DNA from: RGIG4576 sp964606575
GTDB lineage: Bacteria > Bacteroidota > Bacteroidia > Bacteroidales > Muribaculaceae
NCBI GenBank assembly: GCA_964606575.1
Contig: CAZSHA010000003.1
Span: forward strand, 1-64,000
DNA: 64,000 bases
Direction of reading: 5' to 3'
Made by a program: the position numbers and the translations under genes. A model generated the notes under the pieces. That model did not search any database. It was not told the origin of the DNA and saw only the letters and a program-made list of their open reading frames with translations. Numbering within the stretch: the first letter of the stretch is position 1; every line of letters starts with the position of its first letter. This document shows, piece by piece, positions 17,069 through 25,475 of the stretch.

Positions 17069-18745
17069 ATGGAATGGTTTCAAGATTTATTGTTTAATAG
17101 CGAATCGATAGCTCATGCAATCTTAATTTACGCATTTGTCATCGCATTCGGGGTTTTATTGGGAAAAGTTAAGATTTTCGGAGTGTCGCTAGGCGTGACA
17201 TTCGTCTTATTCGTAGGATTGCTTGTGGGTCATTTCGGCTTTGCTATCAATCCTAATGTATTAAAATTCATTCAAGAATTTGGTCTTATCTTGTTTATCT
17301 TCTCCATCGGATTACAAGTTGGTCCCGGATTCTTCTCATCATTCAAGAAAGGCGGGCTACTACTCAATGGTCTTGCCGTACTGCTCATTTCGCTTAATAT
17401 CATTGTGGCATTAATCATATATTACACAGCTGGCAATGTTTCGCTCACCGATATGGTTGGTATCTTGTCGGGAGCTGTAACCAACACGCCTGGATTAGGT
17501 GCTGCCCAACAAACTCTAGCCGAGATACAAGGCTCTGGGGCAACAACCGCTATACAAGGCATGTCTATGGGTTATGCTGCTGCTTATCCGCTTGGTGTCG
17601 TAGGCATTATTCTTTCAATGATTCTATTAAAGACAATTTTCAGAATCAAGTTAGAAAATGAAACCCAAATGCTGGAAGAAGAAAACGACCAAAGCCAATT
17701 AATGCCATACGTTGTCACTCTACGTGTCGAAAACTCTGGTATTTTCAACAAGACTGTAAAGGAACTGCACGATGTGATAGGACGTAATTTTGTAATATCA
17801 CGCATGCTTAGCGACGGAAAGTTCACGATTCCCACATCGGGAACTATAGTGAAAGAAGGAGATTTGCTACTTCTTGTTATATCAGTGCAAGACGAGGCTG
17901 CCTACACTTCTATCATCGGTCCAAAAATTGAGCACGACTGGGAAATCGAAAGCAGCCCTGTAGTTTCACGCCGAATACTGATAACCAACAACCAAATAAG
18001 CGGTAAGAAGTTAGGAACAATGCGACTACACGCTGGTTATAAACTAAACGTGACACGCATCAACCGTGCCGGCGTGGATCTATTAGCAAGCCCTAATTTG
18101 TCATTGCAAATAGGCGACCGCATCACTGTTGTAGGCAACATCAACGACATAGAGCGATTGGCTTCAAAATTAGGAAACTCATTGAAACGTCTTAACGAGC
18201 CTAATATTTTCACAATGTTTATAGGTATTCTGTTAGGTATAGTCCTTGGCTCTATTCCATTTGCGCTTCCAGGGATGTCAGTGCCTATGAAACTAGGTCT
18301 AGCAGGCGGACCTCTTATCGTAGCGATATTATTAAGCCGTTTCGGTTACAAGTTCAAAGTTATCACTTACACATCATCAGCCGCCAATCTGCTATTACGT
18401 GAAGTAGGCATCTGCCTATTCCTCGCATCAGTCGGCTTAAGTGCCGGTGCAGGGTTTACCGATACAGTATTCAACTCGACTGGAGCAATGTGGGTGCTTT
18501 ACGGATTCTTGATAACATTCATACCGCTGGTAATAGTAAGCATTATAGCAAGAGCTAAATTTAAAATCAACTATTACACTATAACCGGTCTTATGTCGGG
18601 TGCGACAACCGACCCACCAGCTCTAGCATACGCCAATAAGACGGCAAACAACGATGCTCCAGCTGTAGCATATTCCACTGTCTATCCATTGACAATGTTC
18701 TTACGGGTGATCACGGCACAACTGCTCATATTATTCTTAGCATAG
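17069..18745 (+). CDS. Putative transporter with two Asp/Ala-exchanger domains and two TrkA_C domains (YidE/YbjL/AspT family)
   Basis: A 558-residue inner-membrane protein. Membrane domain 1 (about residues 15-195) and membrane domain 2 (about 375-558) are homologous halves of the aspartate-alanine exchanger type; each has the repeated pattern SGAVTNTPGLGAA or SGATTDPPALAYA. Between them lie two cytosolic TrkA_C (RCK_C) domains at about 215-285 and 300-370, which in other transporters bind ligands and gate activity. The family includes AspT (aspartate:alanine antiport) and uncharacterised YidE/YbjL. Substrate unknown. It is monocistronic with its own promoter and terminator. Confidence 0.9.
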   Translation: MEWFQDLLFNSESIAHAILIYAFVIAFGVLLGKVKIFGVSLGVTFVLFVGLLVGHFGFAINPNVLKFIQEFGLILFIFSIGLQVGPGFFSSFKKGGLLLNGLAVLLISLNIIVALIIYYTAGNVSLTDMVGILSGAVTNTPGLGAAQQTLAEIQGSGATTAIQGMSMGYAAAYPLGVVGIILSMILLKTIFRIKLENETQMLEEENDQSQLMPYVVTLRVENSGIFNKTVKELHDVIGRNFVISRMLSDGKFTIPTSGTIVKEGDLLLLVISVQDEAAYTSIIGPKIEHDWEIESSPVVSRRILITNNQISGKKLGTMRLHAGYKLNVTRINRAGVDLLASPNLSLQIGDRITVVGNINDIERLASKLGNSLKRLNEPNIFTMFIGILLGIVLGSIPFALPGMSVPMKLGLAGGPLIVAILLSRFGYKFKVITYTSSAANLLLREVGICLFLASVGLSAGAGFTDTVFNSTGAMWVLYGFLITFIPLVIVSIIARAKFKINYYTITGLMSGATTDPPALAYANKTANNDAPAVAYSTVYPLTMFLRVITAQLLILFLA

Positions 18746-18811
18746 ACAGATTTCCATATATCGAATTGTAATAATACTCATTTATAGGAAAATAAGAATT
18801 CCCATTATATC

Positions 18812-18842
18812 AGCCTCGGTCTTACTCACCGAGGCTTTTTCA
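18812..18842 (+). terminator. Terminator after the YidE-type transporter
   Basis: Perfect 9-bp stem AGCCTCGGT (18812-18820) with ACCGAGGCT (18828-18836), 7-base loop and a T-run. Confidence 0.85.
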
Positions 18843-18893
18843 TCCCTCTACCTCTGTTTTATTTATTATAATTAAAATCTTAGAACATTCAAA

Positions 18894-18925
18894 TTTCGTT
18901 TAATCCTAAACATTTCCTATATTTG
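18894..18925 (+). promoter_or_regulatory. Promoter for the structured RNA and possibly the lipoprotein operon
   Basis: TATATTTG at 18918-18925 with TTTC at 18894-18897, 20 bases apart. The expected start is near 18931, ahead of the rod-shaped RNA. Confidence 0.55.
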
Positions 18926-18989
18926 CACACATCAATAACACTAAAATCACACTGCCTATGTAACATAGCAAAAGAAAAAAAGACATATT

Positions 18990-19167
18990 AAAATAAAAAA
19001 GCGTTAGCTTTATTCTTGCTTTTTCAAAATCGCCAATTTAGAAAAATGCTATCAAGAGTAATTGTCTATCGCTCGTGTCGTATGGCGCGGGCTTTTACTC
19101 GTTTGATAGCAATGGTGTTTGGCGATACCTGAAAAAGCAGACAAAGTAATTGGTCCGCGTTTTTTTA
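18990..19167 (+). ncRNA. Long rod-shaped structured RNA, 6S RNA-like candidate
   Basis: No protein frame fits here, but nested complementary segments fold into one long rod. Stem A: 19017-19026 with 19130-19139 (10 bp). Stem B: 19029-19036 with 19119-19126 (8 bp). A central open region follows (19037-19046 and 19112-19118). Stem C: 19047-19061 with 19095-19111 (15 bp, one bulge). The tip hairpin: 19071-19079 with 19084-19092 (9 bp including G-U, four-base loop). A run of seven T at 19160-19166 follows. A single rod of this size with a central bubble is the shape of 6S RNA, which mimics an open promoter and binds RNA polymerase. The assignment is inferred from shape only; a long 5' leader of the lipoprotein gene is the alternative. 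Confidence 0.6.
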
Positions 19168-19256
19168 TTGTCTATATCCGAAACACTCTAGGACTAAAAT
19201 AGGATTTAAACATTAACTTATTCAGAATATTATCAAACTAATAAACAATTGTTTTT

Positions 19257-20441
19257 ATGGAAAAACTCATGAAAAAATTTGCTATGCTACTTCTATTGAC
19301 CATAGTAGCCAGCACTGTATTAACCTCGTGCAGTAAAGAAGATGATGAACCTGACAGTTCCAGCATTTATTCTAATCATGAACTTTTAGGATATTGGGAA
19401 GTTGAAGGACAGTCTAGACGGTCATTACGTTTTTATGCCGATGGCACCGGATTAGAAGATGAACGAAAGTTTCCTACGGAGTTCACTTGGAAAGCCAGCA
19501 CTGAAAACAAAATGCTTTTTATTACCAAACAGGGCGGTTCTACTCTGACTTTATATTATGAAATAATGGAAGGCATGCTTGTCGTATATGAGAACGGCCT
19601 CGAACTCTACGGCTCATACGCTGAACAGGAAAAATTCACAGGCTCTACCACCGGAGCTGCAGGCAATAATATCACCTATCGCTTAGATTTGAATAGCGGT
19701 ACTATCACATTCAGCGGCACTGGCGACATGTATAATTATAAAAACCTCAAAGACCGCCCTTGGCATAACTCGGGAATAAAGAAAGCTGTTATCGAAAAAG
19801 GCATTACCAGCCTAGGTGAGAGTGCGTTCTACGGATTCCGTTCACTAATCGACATCGAGCTTCCTGAGGGTATAATCGTAATAAACAAATTTAGTTTATT
19901 TGGTGTGAACTTCGGTCACCTTACTATCCCAAACAGCGTGAAAACAATTAAAGAAAATGCATTTAATAGATATGCTTGGATGGATGATTACGACTACCGA
20001 TTAACTAGTTATTATAATCAAGTAAGTTTTGGTAAAGACTCAAAACTTGAAGTAATTGAAGACGAAGCTGGAGTTCCTATGGTTGGCTACTTAGTATGTC
20101 TTCCAAACTCGCTAAAAAAGATTGGTAGTTATGCTATAAATGCTCATGACCTATCATATATCGAATTAGGCCCGAACATAACATATATAGGCGCTCAAGC
20201 ATTCCTTACTGACGAGAGGAATTGGGGTGATTTCTATATAGATTGCATCACGCCACCTACAACCAAGTATTCTTCTGGATATATAATCGGAGTTCTAGAA
20301 AATCTTAACAACTATCCTATGGCTTTTATGCCTGTGACAATTGACAGTTATTGGACATTACATGTGCCTGAAGGAAGCAAATCAGCTTATGCGAAAGTCG
20401 ATGCTTGGAGAAATTTCTATGAAATCGAAATAGAATCTTAA
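19257..20441 (+). CDS. BspA-like leucine-rich-repeat lipoprotein
   Basis: A 394-residue lipoprotein. The signal peptide ends VLTSCSKEDDE: a lipobox cysteine followed by Ser, Lys and acidic residues, which resembles the Bacteroidota surface-export signal, so exposure on the cell surface is likely. A small beta-rich domain at about residues 35-125 is followed by LRR_5/BspA-type repeats (about 135-385) with patterns such as ITSLGESAFYGFRSL and LTIPNSVKTIKENAFNR. Such proteins often bind host proteins or other cells; the ligand here is unknown. An internal ATG at 19269 could be the true start. First of three envelope genes. Confidence 0.85.
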   Translation: MEKLMKKFAMLLLLTIVASTVLTSCSKEDDEPDSSSIYSNHELLGYWEVEGQSRRSLRFYADGTGLEDERKFPTEFTWKASTENKMLFITKQGGSTLTLYYEIMEGMLVVYENGLELYGSYAEQEKFTGSTTGAAGNNITYRLDLNSGTITFSGTGDMYNYKNLKDRPWHNSGIKKAVIEKGITSLGESAFYGFRSLIDIELPEGIIVINKFSLFGVNFGHLTIPNSVKTIKENAFNRYAWMDDYDYRLTSYYNQVSFGKDSKLEVIEDEAGVPMVGYLVCLPNSLKKIGSYAINAHDLSYIELGPNITYIGAQAFLTDERNWGDFYIDCITPPTTKYSSGYIIGVLENLNNYPMAFMPVTIDSYWTLHVPEGSKSAYAKVDAWRNFYEIEIES

Positions 20442-20452
20442 ATTAATAATCT

Positions 20453-21349
20453 ATGAAACTGAAACTAACAATTATGCTTGCCGGCTGGATGCTACTAGCA
20501 TCGGCATTCAATAGTTGCCGGCAAGAAGAGGAGAAGCCGTTGGTTGACGTGCCGGCTCTTATAGCGGAGCGTGACTCTATAAGAAGCATCAACGACCAAC
20601 AACAGCAACAACTAGACGAACTTAACTTGTTTGTCACAACCATCTCAAGCAGCCTCGACAGCATTGCCACTCAAGAGTCGTTGCTATTCGTAAGTTCCGA
20701 CCCAGAGCGCACTCTCACAAAAAAGGACATTAGAGAACGCATCGAGGCTCTAGAACAGCTGATAGGCAGACAACGCCAACGCATCACTGCTCTTGAGGAC
20801 TCAATACGGCTGAGGGGCATGGGCGACAGTTTGAAACTAGACAAGTTCCAAAGCATAATATCTTTTTTGAAAGTACAGCTCGGCGAAAAAGACAAGGAAA
20901 TTGCTAAACTTAGAGAAGACGTTAGCCGCAAGAACAAACGAATCACCAAGTTGCAATCGAGTGTAGAAGAGCTAAGCAGCAACATCGCTACACTAGAACA
21001 AAAGACAGCCGTACTTGACAAGGCTTTGACAACACAAGACGAAATGATAAATAAATGCTACCTGAAAATAGGGACTAAAAAAGAGTTGGAACAAGCAGGT
21101 ATCATCTCTAAAGGCAATATTTTCAAAAAAGCAAAACTCAACTACACGAATTTTGCCAATGCCAATTTCAACGAGGTTGACATACGCAACCTTAAAGAAA
21201 TCACCATAAACTCTAAGAATCCCAAAATACTCACACCAGTAACTGCTGGCACTTATGAGCTTGCAGGCAATGGCTACAATACTATTCTAAGGATTCTCAA
21301 CCCGACAAAGTTTTGGGAGGTTTCTAATTATCTTGTAATACAAATATAA
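20453..21349 (+). CDS. Coiled-coil lipoprotein (Cbp1-like adhesin family, tentative)
   Basis: A 298-residue lipoprotein with lipobox FNSCRQEEE; the acidic residues after the cysteine suggest surface display. Residues about 35-205 form a long coiled coil rich in Gln, Glu, Lys and Leu heptads. The C-terminal 90 residues form a compact domain ending in strands (about 215-298). The shape recalls Bacteroides lipoproteins annotated as Cbp1-type collagen-binding adhesins, but that link is from memory of the family and is weak. It begins 12 bases after the LRR lipoprotein, so the two are surely co-transcribed. Confidence 0.7.
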   Translation: MKLKLTIMLAGWMLLASAFNSCRQEEEKPLVDVPALIAERDSIRSINDQQQQQLDELNLFVTTISSSLDSIATQESLLFVSSDPERTLTKKDIRERIEALEQLIGRQRQRITALEDSIRLRGMGDSLKLDKFQSIISFLKVQLGEKDKEIAKLREDVSRKNKRITKLQSSVEELSSNIATLEQKTAVLDKALTTQDEMINKCYLKIGTKKELEQAGIISKGNIFKKAKLNYTNFANANFNEVDIRNLKEITINSKNPKILTPVTAGTYELAGNGYNTILRILNPTKFWEVSNYLVIQI

Positions 21350-21373
21350 TGACATTAATATTAATCATTTTTT

Positions 21374-22147
21374 ATGAAACGTTTAATTTCACTAATGTGC
21401 GCTATCGCACTTTTTGCCATAATGGCGACAGCAACAGAGAGAACCCACATTGTTAAGAAAGGCGAAACTGCCGAGAGTATCGCTAAAACTTTCGGTATCT
21501 CAACCGAAAGCCTGCTAGAAGCAAATCCTGACTTGAAGCAATACATCTATGCAGGCATGACACTGAAGATTCCTGCAGCAAGCACTCAAACGAAGCCAGG
21601 TAACGCCAACGAATCTACACAAACCACAAGTGCCACAACCAAACCAACAACTATAGTAGAAGCTGCACAAATGCAAGAATCAGAGAAGACAACAACTAAT
21701 AGAGACGAAAGATTTGGTGTTACTTATGTTGCAGACTTAGATGCTTTTGAATACGGTATGTGGGGAATCATGTATGATGGTATTACTCCAATGGGTTGGG
21801 ACGGAGGCATACGCTGCGTAACAGACCTAGGAATAGATGGCACAAAATTCAAAGATGCAAGCTTTCTCGTTAAAGCTGGTCCCAACTATTGTCCAAGTTA
21901 TACCGACTCTTATTCGTTCTTTATTCCTATAATGTTTAACTTCACAGCCTATAATGAGTATACGTTAAATGAAAAAGATGAATATGAAAGCAAACCCAAA
22001 TTTGGTTATGGACTTTCATTAGAGCCTACGGTTGCGGTTAATCTAGGAGGGGCACATCTTAGCGCCGGCTTGGATATCAACTGGCAAAACTATACTAAAA
22101 AAATAAATATAGAAATCGCACTCGGATTAACATTCAACCTTCAATAA
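21374..22147 (+). CDS. Exported LysM-domain protein
   Basis: A 257-residue protein with a cleavable signal peptide (about 1-21, ending ATATE) and no lipobox. One LysM domain covers about residues 23-67 (HIVKKGETAESIAKTF to GMTLKIP), which binds peptidoglycan. A Thr/Gln-rich linker (about 68-110) leads to a C-terminal domain of about 145 residues with alternating aromatic strands, ending ALGLTFNLQ, like a small outer-membrane beta-barrel. It may therefore tie the outer membrane to the wall. It is third in the operon, 25 bases after the coiled-coil lipoprotein, and is followed by a strong terminator. Confidence 0.82.
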   Translation: MKRLISLMCAIALFAIMATATERTHIVKKGETAESIAKTFGISTESLLEANPDLKQYIYAGMTLKIPAASTQTKPGNANESTQTTSATTKPTTIVEAAQMQESEKTTTNRDERFGVTYVADLDAFEYGMWGIMYDGITPMGWDGGIRCVTDLGIDGTKFKDASFLVKAGPNYCPSYTDSYSFFIPIMFNFTAYNEYTLNEKDEYESKPKFGYGLSLEPTVAVNLGGAHLSAGLDINWQNYTKKINIEIALGLTFNLQ

Positions 22148-22158
22148 TCTCTTATTTA

Positions 22159-22197
22159 AGCGGTGTTTTGCCCAAATGAGCAAAACACCGCTTTTTG
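22159..22197 (+). terminator. Terminator of the envelope-protein operon
   Basis: A perfect 13-bp stem (22159-22171 with 22180-22192), 8-base loop and five T. Confidence 0.9.
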
Positions 22198-22337
22198 TGT
22201 CATGATACCATAAAAGAATCTTAACATTTGTTGTAGCTTTCAACAAGCATTTTAGCTTTTAATGTGTTAAAACAGCATACTTTGGGTTATAAGCCCTTAT
22301 TTTATCTATTTCATTTTAAAACTTCGTATAAAGAAAA

Positions 22338-22345
22338 TATCTTTG
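22338..22345 (+). promoter_or_regulatory. -7 box for the second LytTR two-component operon
   Basis: TATCTTTG matches TAnnTTTG about 70 bases before the kinase start; the -33 box (TTTT at 22314-22317, spacer 20) is imperfect. Confidence 0.5.
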
Positions 22346-22415
22346 CAAATAAGAAATAAGGCTTTTTATAGATTCTTGTCCTAAATTACAACTACTCCTA
22401 TAGAAGCTATCAGAT

Positions 22416-23543
22416 ATGAGTAACAGTTTAAACATTTCGCACATGGGAAGCAATGAGTCAAAAAAGATTCGTTGGACAAAGAGAATATCGCATTTGCTGA
22501 TATTGCTAGTCATTTTCTTAGGTCCAGAACTGGCGTTCTCTTTAGGTCATCACATGCCAAAGATTTTATATATCGGTCCGGCATGCTATATAGCCGTATT
22601 CTACATAAATTACTACTACTTAATCAACAAATTCCTTTTCAACAGCAAGAAACGATGGATATATATAGCTATCAACCTACTCATACTGCTGTGCGTTATA
22701 GGCATCTTTTACTATATACACTCTCTATCTAGACCAGAGATGGGACATCATCTACCTCCAAAATTCGGCTTATTGCCCCCTCCGCCGCCATTAAGTCCAG
22801 AGCAAATGATTCATCATCATTTTATAGGCGCTATCAAAACGCTTCCTCGCATAGGGGTACTCGTATTGATGGCAATCGCTTTAGGTATAGTGCTTAGGCT
22901 TGGAGAAAAATGGATTAAATGGGACAGAATGGAGAGGCAGATGAAAGCCGAGCTGCAAGAAAACGAATTGAAGAACTTGAAAAATCAGCTCAACCCGCAC
23001 TTCCTTTTCAACACTCTCAACAACATATACGCGCTTATCCCTATAAGCCAAGAAAAAGCACAAGCCACGGTGCATGAGCTAAGCCAGTTACTACGTTACA
23101 TGCTGTATGACAACAACGAGCGTGAAGTTCCTTTAGAGAAGGATTTACTATTCGTTAAAAACTATATATCTTTAATGCGGTTAAGGCTTAACCAACTTGT
23201 CACGCTCACCGAGGACATCAACGAGAAGGAAGGAAAGGGCAAGACAATAGCTCCCCTACTCTTCATTTCTCTTATCGAAAATGCCTTTAAACATGGTGTG
23301 AGCGGTGACAAGACTTCGTTCATCAACATCAGCATAAAGACCGATGAAGAAACGGTTATATGCCATGTGGAGAATAGCCACTTTCCTAAAAAGGAAAACG
23401 ACAAAAGCTGCAGCGGTATAGGCATCTCTAATATGATAAAACAATTAGATATTTTATATGCCGGCAGATATACCTTCACAACCGACATTAAAGACAATAA
23501 ATATATTGCCGAACTAATGATAAAACTGACACCACAAAAATAA
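22416..23543 (+). CDS. Sensor histidine kinase, LytS/YehU type
   Basis: A 375-residue kinase with four membrane segments in the first half (about 28-48, 52-72, 85-105 and 140-165) separated by a Pro-rich loop. The cytoplasmic His_kinase domain has LNPHFLFNTLNNIYAL with the phospho-acceptor His at about residue 195, then NAFKHG and a shortened ATPase with SGIGISN. There is no separate sensor domain, so the membrane part itself must sense the signal. It is followed after six bases by a LytTR regulator, which is clearly its partner. Confidence 0.93.
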   Translation: MSNSLNISHMGSNESKKIRWTKRISHLLILLVIFLGPELAFSLGHHMPKILYIGPACYIAVFYINYYYLINKFLFNSKKRWIYIAINLLILLCVIGIFYYIHSLSRPEMGHHLPPKFGLLPPPPPLSPEQMIHHHFIGAIKTLPRIGVLVLMAIALGIVLRLGEKWIKWDRMERQMKAELQENELKNLKNQLNPHFLFNTLNNIYALIPISQEKAQATVHELSQLLRYMLYDNNEREVPLEKDLLFVKNYISLMRLRLNQLVTLTEDINEKEGKGKTIAPLLFISLIENAFKHGVSGDKTSFINISIKTDEETVICHVENSHFPKKENDKSCSGIGISNMIKQLDILYAGRYTFTTDIKDNKYIAELMIKLTPQK

Positions 23544-23549
23544 ATCGAT

Positions 23550-24284
23550 ATGAGAAATTTAAGATGTTGCATAATTGACGATGAGCCGTTAGCTCAAGAG
23601 CTAATTAAATCTTATGTGGCAAAGACTCCTTTTTTGGAGCTAGTCAACACGTTTCCATCGGCTTCAATGGCAGTGAAAACAATTATTGAAGATAATATTG
23701 ATGTCGTTTTCCTTGACATACAAATGTCGGAACTTAACGGCATAGAATTTGCAAAAGTAATACCGTCCACTTGCAAAATCATCTTCATCACGGCATTCGA
23801 GCAGTACGCATTAGAGGGATTTAAGGCTAACGCTATCGACTACCTGTTGAAGCCAGTAAACTACAACGAGTTTTTAGCCGCAGTCAACAAGGCATTAAGT
23901 TGGTTCAAAATGGCAGATTGCTCCAAGAGCGACAATGAAAGCAACGAGTATATCATAATAAAAAGCGAATATAAATTATATCAAATAGCAATATCTAATA
24001 TTTTATATATTGAGGGGCTGAAAGATTATGTGAAAATATATCTTGAAGACAGCAACAGCAGAATATTGTCACTCATGAGCCTGAAAACACTTGAAGCAAG
24101 CCTGCCTCAAGACCGCTTTTTGCGTGTTCACCGTTCGTTTATCGTACAAACCTCGAAAATCAAAGTCATTGAACGCAACCGCATCGTATTCGGCAAACAA
24201 TATATTCCTGTTTCCGACACCTACAGAGATGCATTCAGCGATTACATCAATCGCAGGACATTGACTCCGGTAAAAGACATCTAA
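23550..24284 (+). CDS. LytTR-family response regulator
   Basis: A 244-residue regulator: receiver domain about 1-120 (CIIDDEPLA, phospho-acceptor in VVFLDIQM, Lys in YLLKPVNY) and LytTR DNA-binding domain about 135-240 (ILYIEGLKDYVKI, FLRVHRSFIV). It is second in the operon with the LytS-type kinase. This is the second kinase/LytTR pair in the window; the two regulators are similar in plan but clearly not recent duplicates. Confidence 0.95.
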   Translation: MRNLRCCIIDDEPLAQELIKSYVAKTPFLELVNTFPSASMAVKTIIEDNIDVVFLDIQMSELNGIEFAKVIPSTCKIIFITAFEQYALEGFKANAIDYLLKPVNYNEFLAAVNKALSWFKMADCSKSDNESNEYIIIKSEYKLYQIAISNILYIEGLKDYVKIYLEDSNSRILSLMSLKTLEASLPQDRFLRVHRSFIVQTSKIKVIERNRIVFGKQYIPVSDTYRDAFSDYINRRTLTPVKDI

Positions 24285-24344
24285 AATAGATACTTCTTTT
24301 ATACACTATATCTCTTATACATATTAATTTTATGGTTAATAATG

Positions 24345-24377
24345 TGCCAAGGTTCGTGAGAATATTGGCATTTTTTT
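24345..24377 (+). terminator. Terminator of the second LytTR operon
   Basis: TGCCAA (24345-24350) pairs with TTGGCA (24365-24370), followed by seven T. Confidence 0.65.
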
Positions 24378-24410
24378 ACATCATATCCAAGAATTAAAAC
24401 CACATCTTAA

Positions 24411-24440
24411 TTGGCATATCTCAATTAGTTTGTATCTTTG
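24411..24440 (+). promoter_or_regulatory. Promoter giving a nearly leaderless ruvX transcript
   Basis: TATCTTTG at 24433-24440 and TTGG at 24411-24414. Only seven bases separate the -7 box from the ruvX ATG, so transcription should start at or within a few bases of the start codon. Confidence 0.65.
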
Positions 24441-24447
24441 CAGTAAT

Positions 24448-24864
24448 ATGGGAAGAATTTTAGGCATAGATTATGGAAAGAAAAGGTGCGGTATCGCAGT
24501 AACCGATCCCCTGAAACTGATTGCAAACGGACTTACAACCGTTCCATCGCACACGTTGATTGATTTTCTGCAAAAGTATACGGCAAGTGAGAACGTTGAA
24601 CGGATAGTTGTAGGATTACCTAAACAGCTGAACGGCGAGCCAAGCGAAAGCATGAAATACATAACGCCATTCCTAAACAGATTGAAGAAAGTATTGCCCG
24701 ACATTCCCGTAACGATGTACGATGAGCGCTTCACCTCGGCAATAGCCCACAAGGCTATGATTGATGGAGGCATGAAAAAAATCGCACGTCAGAACAAAGA
24801 GATTGTTGATACAATTGCGGCATCAATCATCTTAAATGATTATTTACAAAGCAACAAATTTTAA
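24448..24864 (+). CDS. ruvX: RuvX/YqgF, Holliday-junction-resolvase-like nuclease
   Basis: An RNase H-fold protein of the YqgF family; E. coli YqgF is linked to processing of the 16S rRNA 5' end, and the family is often called a putative Holliday junction resolvase. The 138 residues carry GIDYGKKRCGIAV at the N terminus (first acidic residue), VVGLPKQLNG, and YDERFTS (second acidic site). The upstream in-frame codons from 24430 lie within the -7 box, so the ATG at 24448 is the start. It forms an operon with def (five-base gap). Confidence 0.93.
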   Translation: MGRILGIDYGKKRCGIAVTDPLKLIANGLTTVPSHTLIDFLQKYTASENVERIVVGLPKQLNGEPSESMKYITPFLNRLKKVLPDIPVTMYDERFTSAIAHKAMIDGGMKKIARQNKEIVDTIAASIILNDYLQSNKF

Positions 24865-24869
24865 ACAAA

Positions 24870-25433
24870 ATGATATTACCAATCTATCTATACGGACATC
24901 CAGTCCTACGGAAACAATCAACCGATATCACTCCCGACTACCCTAAGTTGAGCGAGCTAATCGAAAATATGAAAACAACCATGTATGAGAGCGACGGCAT
25001 AGGCATCGCCGCTCCGCAAGTAGGTTTGAACATCCGACTTGTTTACATAGATGTTGATGTGTTGAAAGATACATATCCAGAATTAGCCGGCAGAAGTTTC
25101 ATACTTATAAATCCACGTATCGAGGTGCTTGAAGACGGAAAGAAGACCAATCGTGAAGAAGGCTGCTTGAGTCTACCGGGCATACACGAATCAGTCCCAC
25201 GCATCGAGAAGATTAAAGTCAACTGGCTTGATGAGAACTTTGAAGCACACGAGGAAATCATAGAAGGCTATCTAGCACGGGTATTCCAACACGAATGCGA
25301 CCATCTTGAGGGCAAAGTGTTCATAGATCATATTTCATCAATACGCAAGCAATTAATACGCAACAAGTTGCGTAACATCGTTGACGGTAAAGTGAGATGC
25401 GGCTACCGCACACGCAGTTTCAACAAGAAATAA
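24870..25433 (+). CDS. def: Peptide deformylase
   Basis: A metal enzyme that removes the formyl group from the N-terminal methionine of new proteins at the ribosome exit. The 187 residues show the three signature motifs: GIGIAAPQVG, EEGCLSLPG (metal-binding Cys) and QHECDHLEG (two metal-binding His and catalytic Glu). It lies five bases after ruvX and 42 bases before ettA, probably one transcript devoted to translation and nucleic-acid processing. Confidence 0.97.
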   Translation: MILPIYLYGHPVLRKQSTDITPDYPKLSELIENMKTTMYESDGIGIAAPQVGLNIRLVYIDVDVLKDTYPELAGRSFILINPRIEVLEDGKKTNREEGCLSLPGIHESVPRIEKIKVNWLDENFEAHEEIIEGYLARVFQHECDHLEGKVFIDHISSIRKQLIRNKLRNIVDGKVRCGYRTRSFNKK

Positions 25434-25475
25434 TAATAACGTTATCAACCTATACTCTAAACAAATAAAAGCATT

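Noticed and set aside
24430..24447. Upstream start for ruvX
   Set aside because: The codons lie within the TATCTTTG promoter box.
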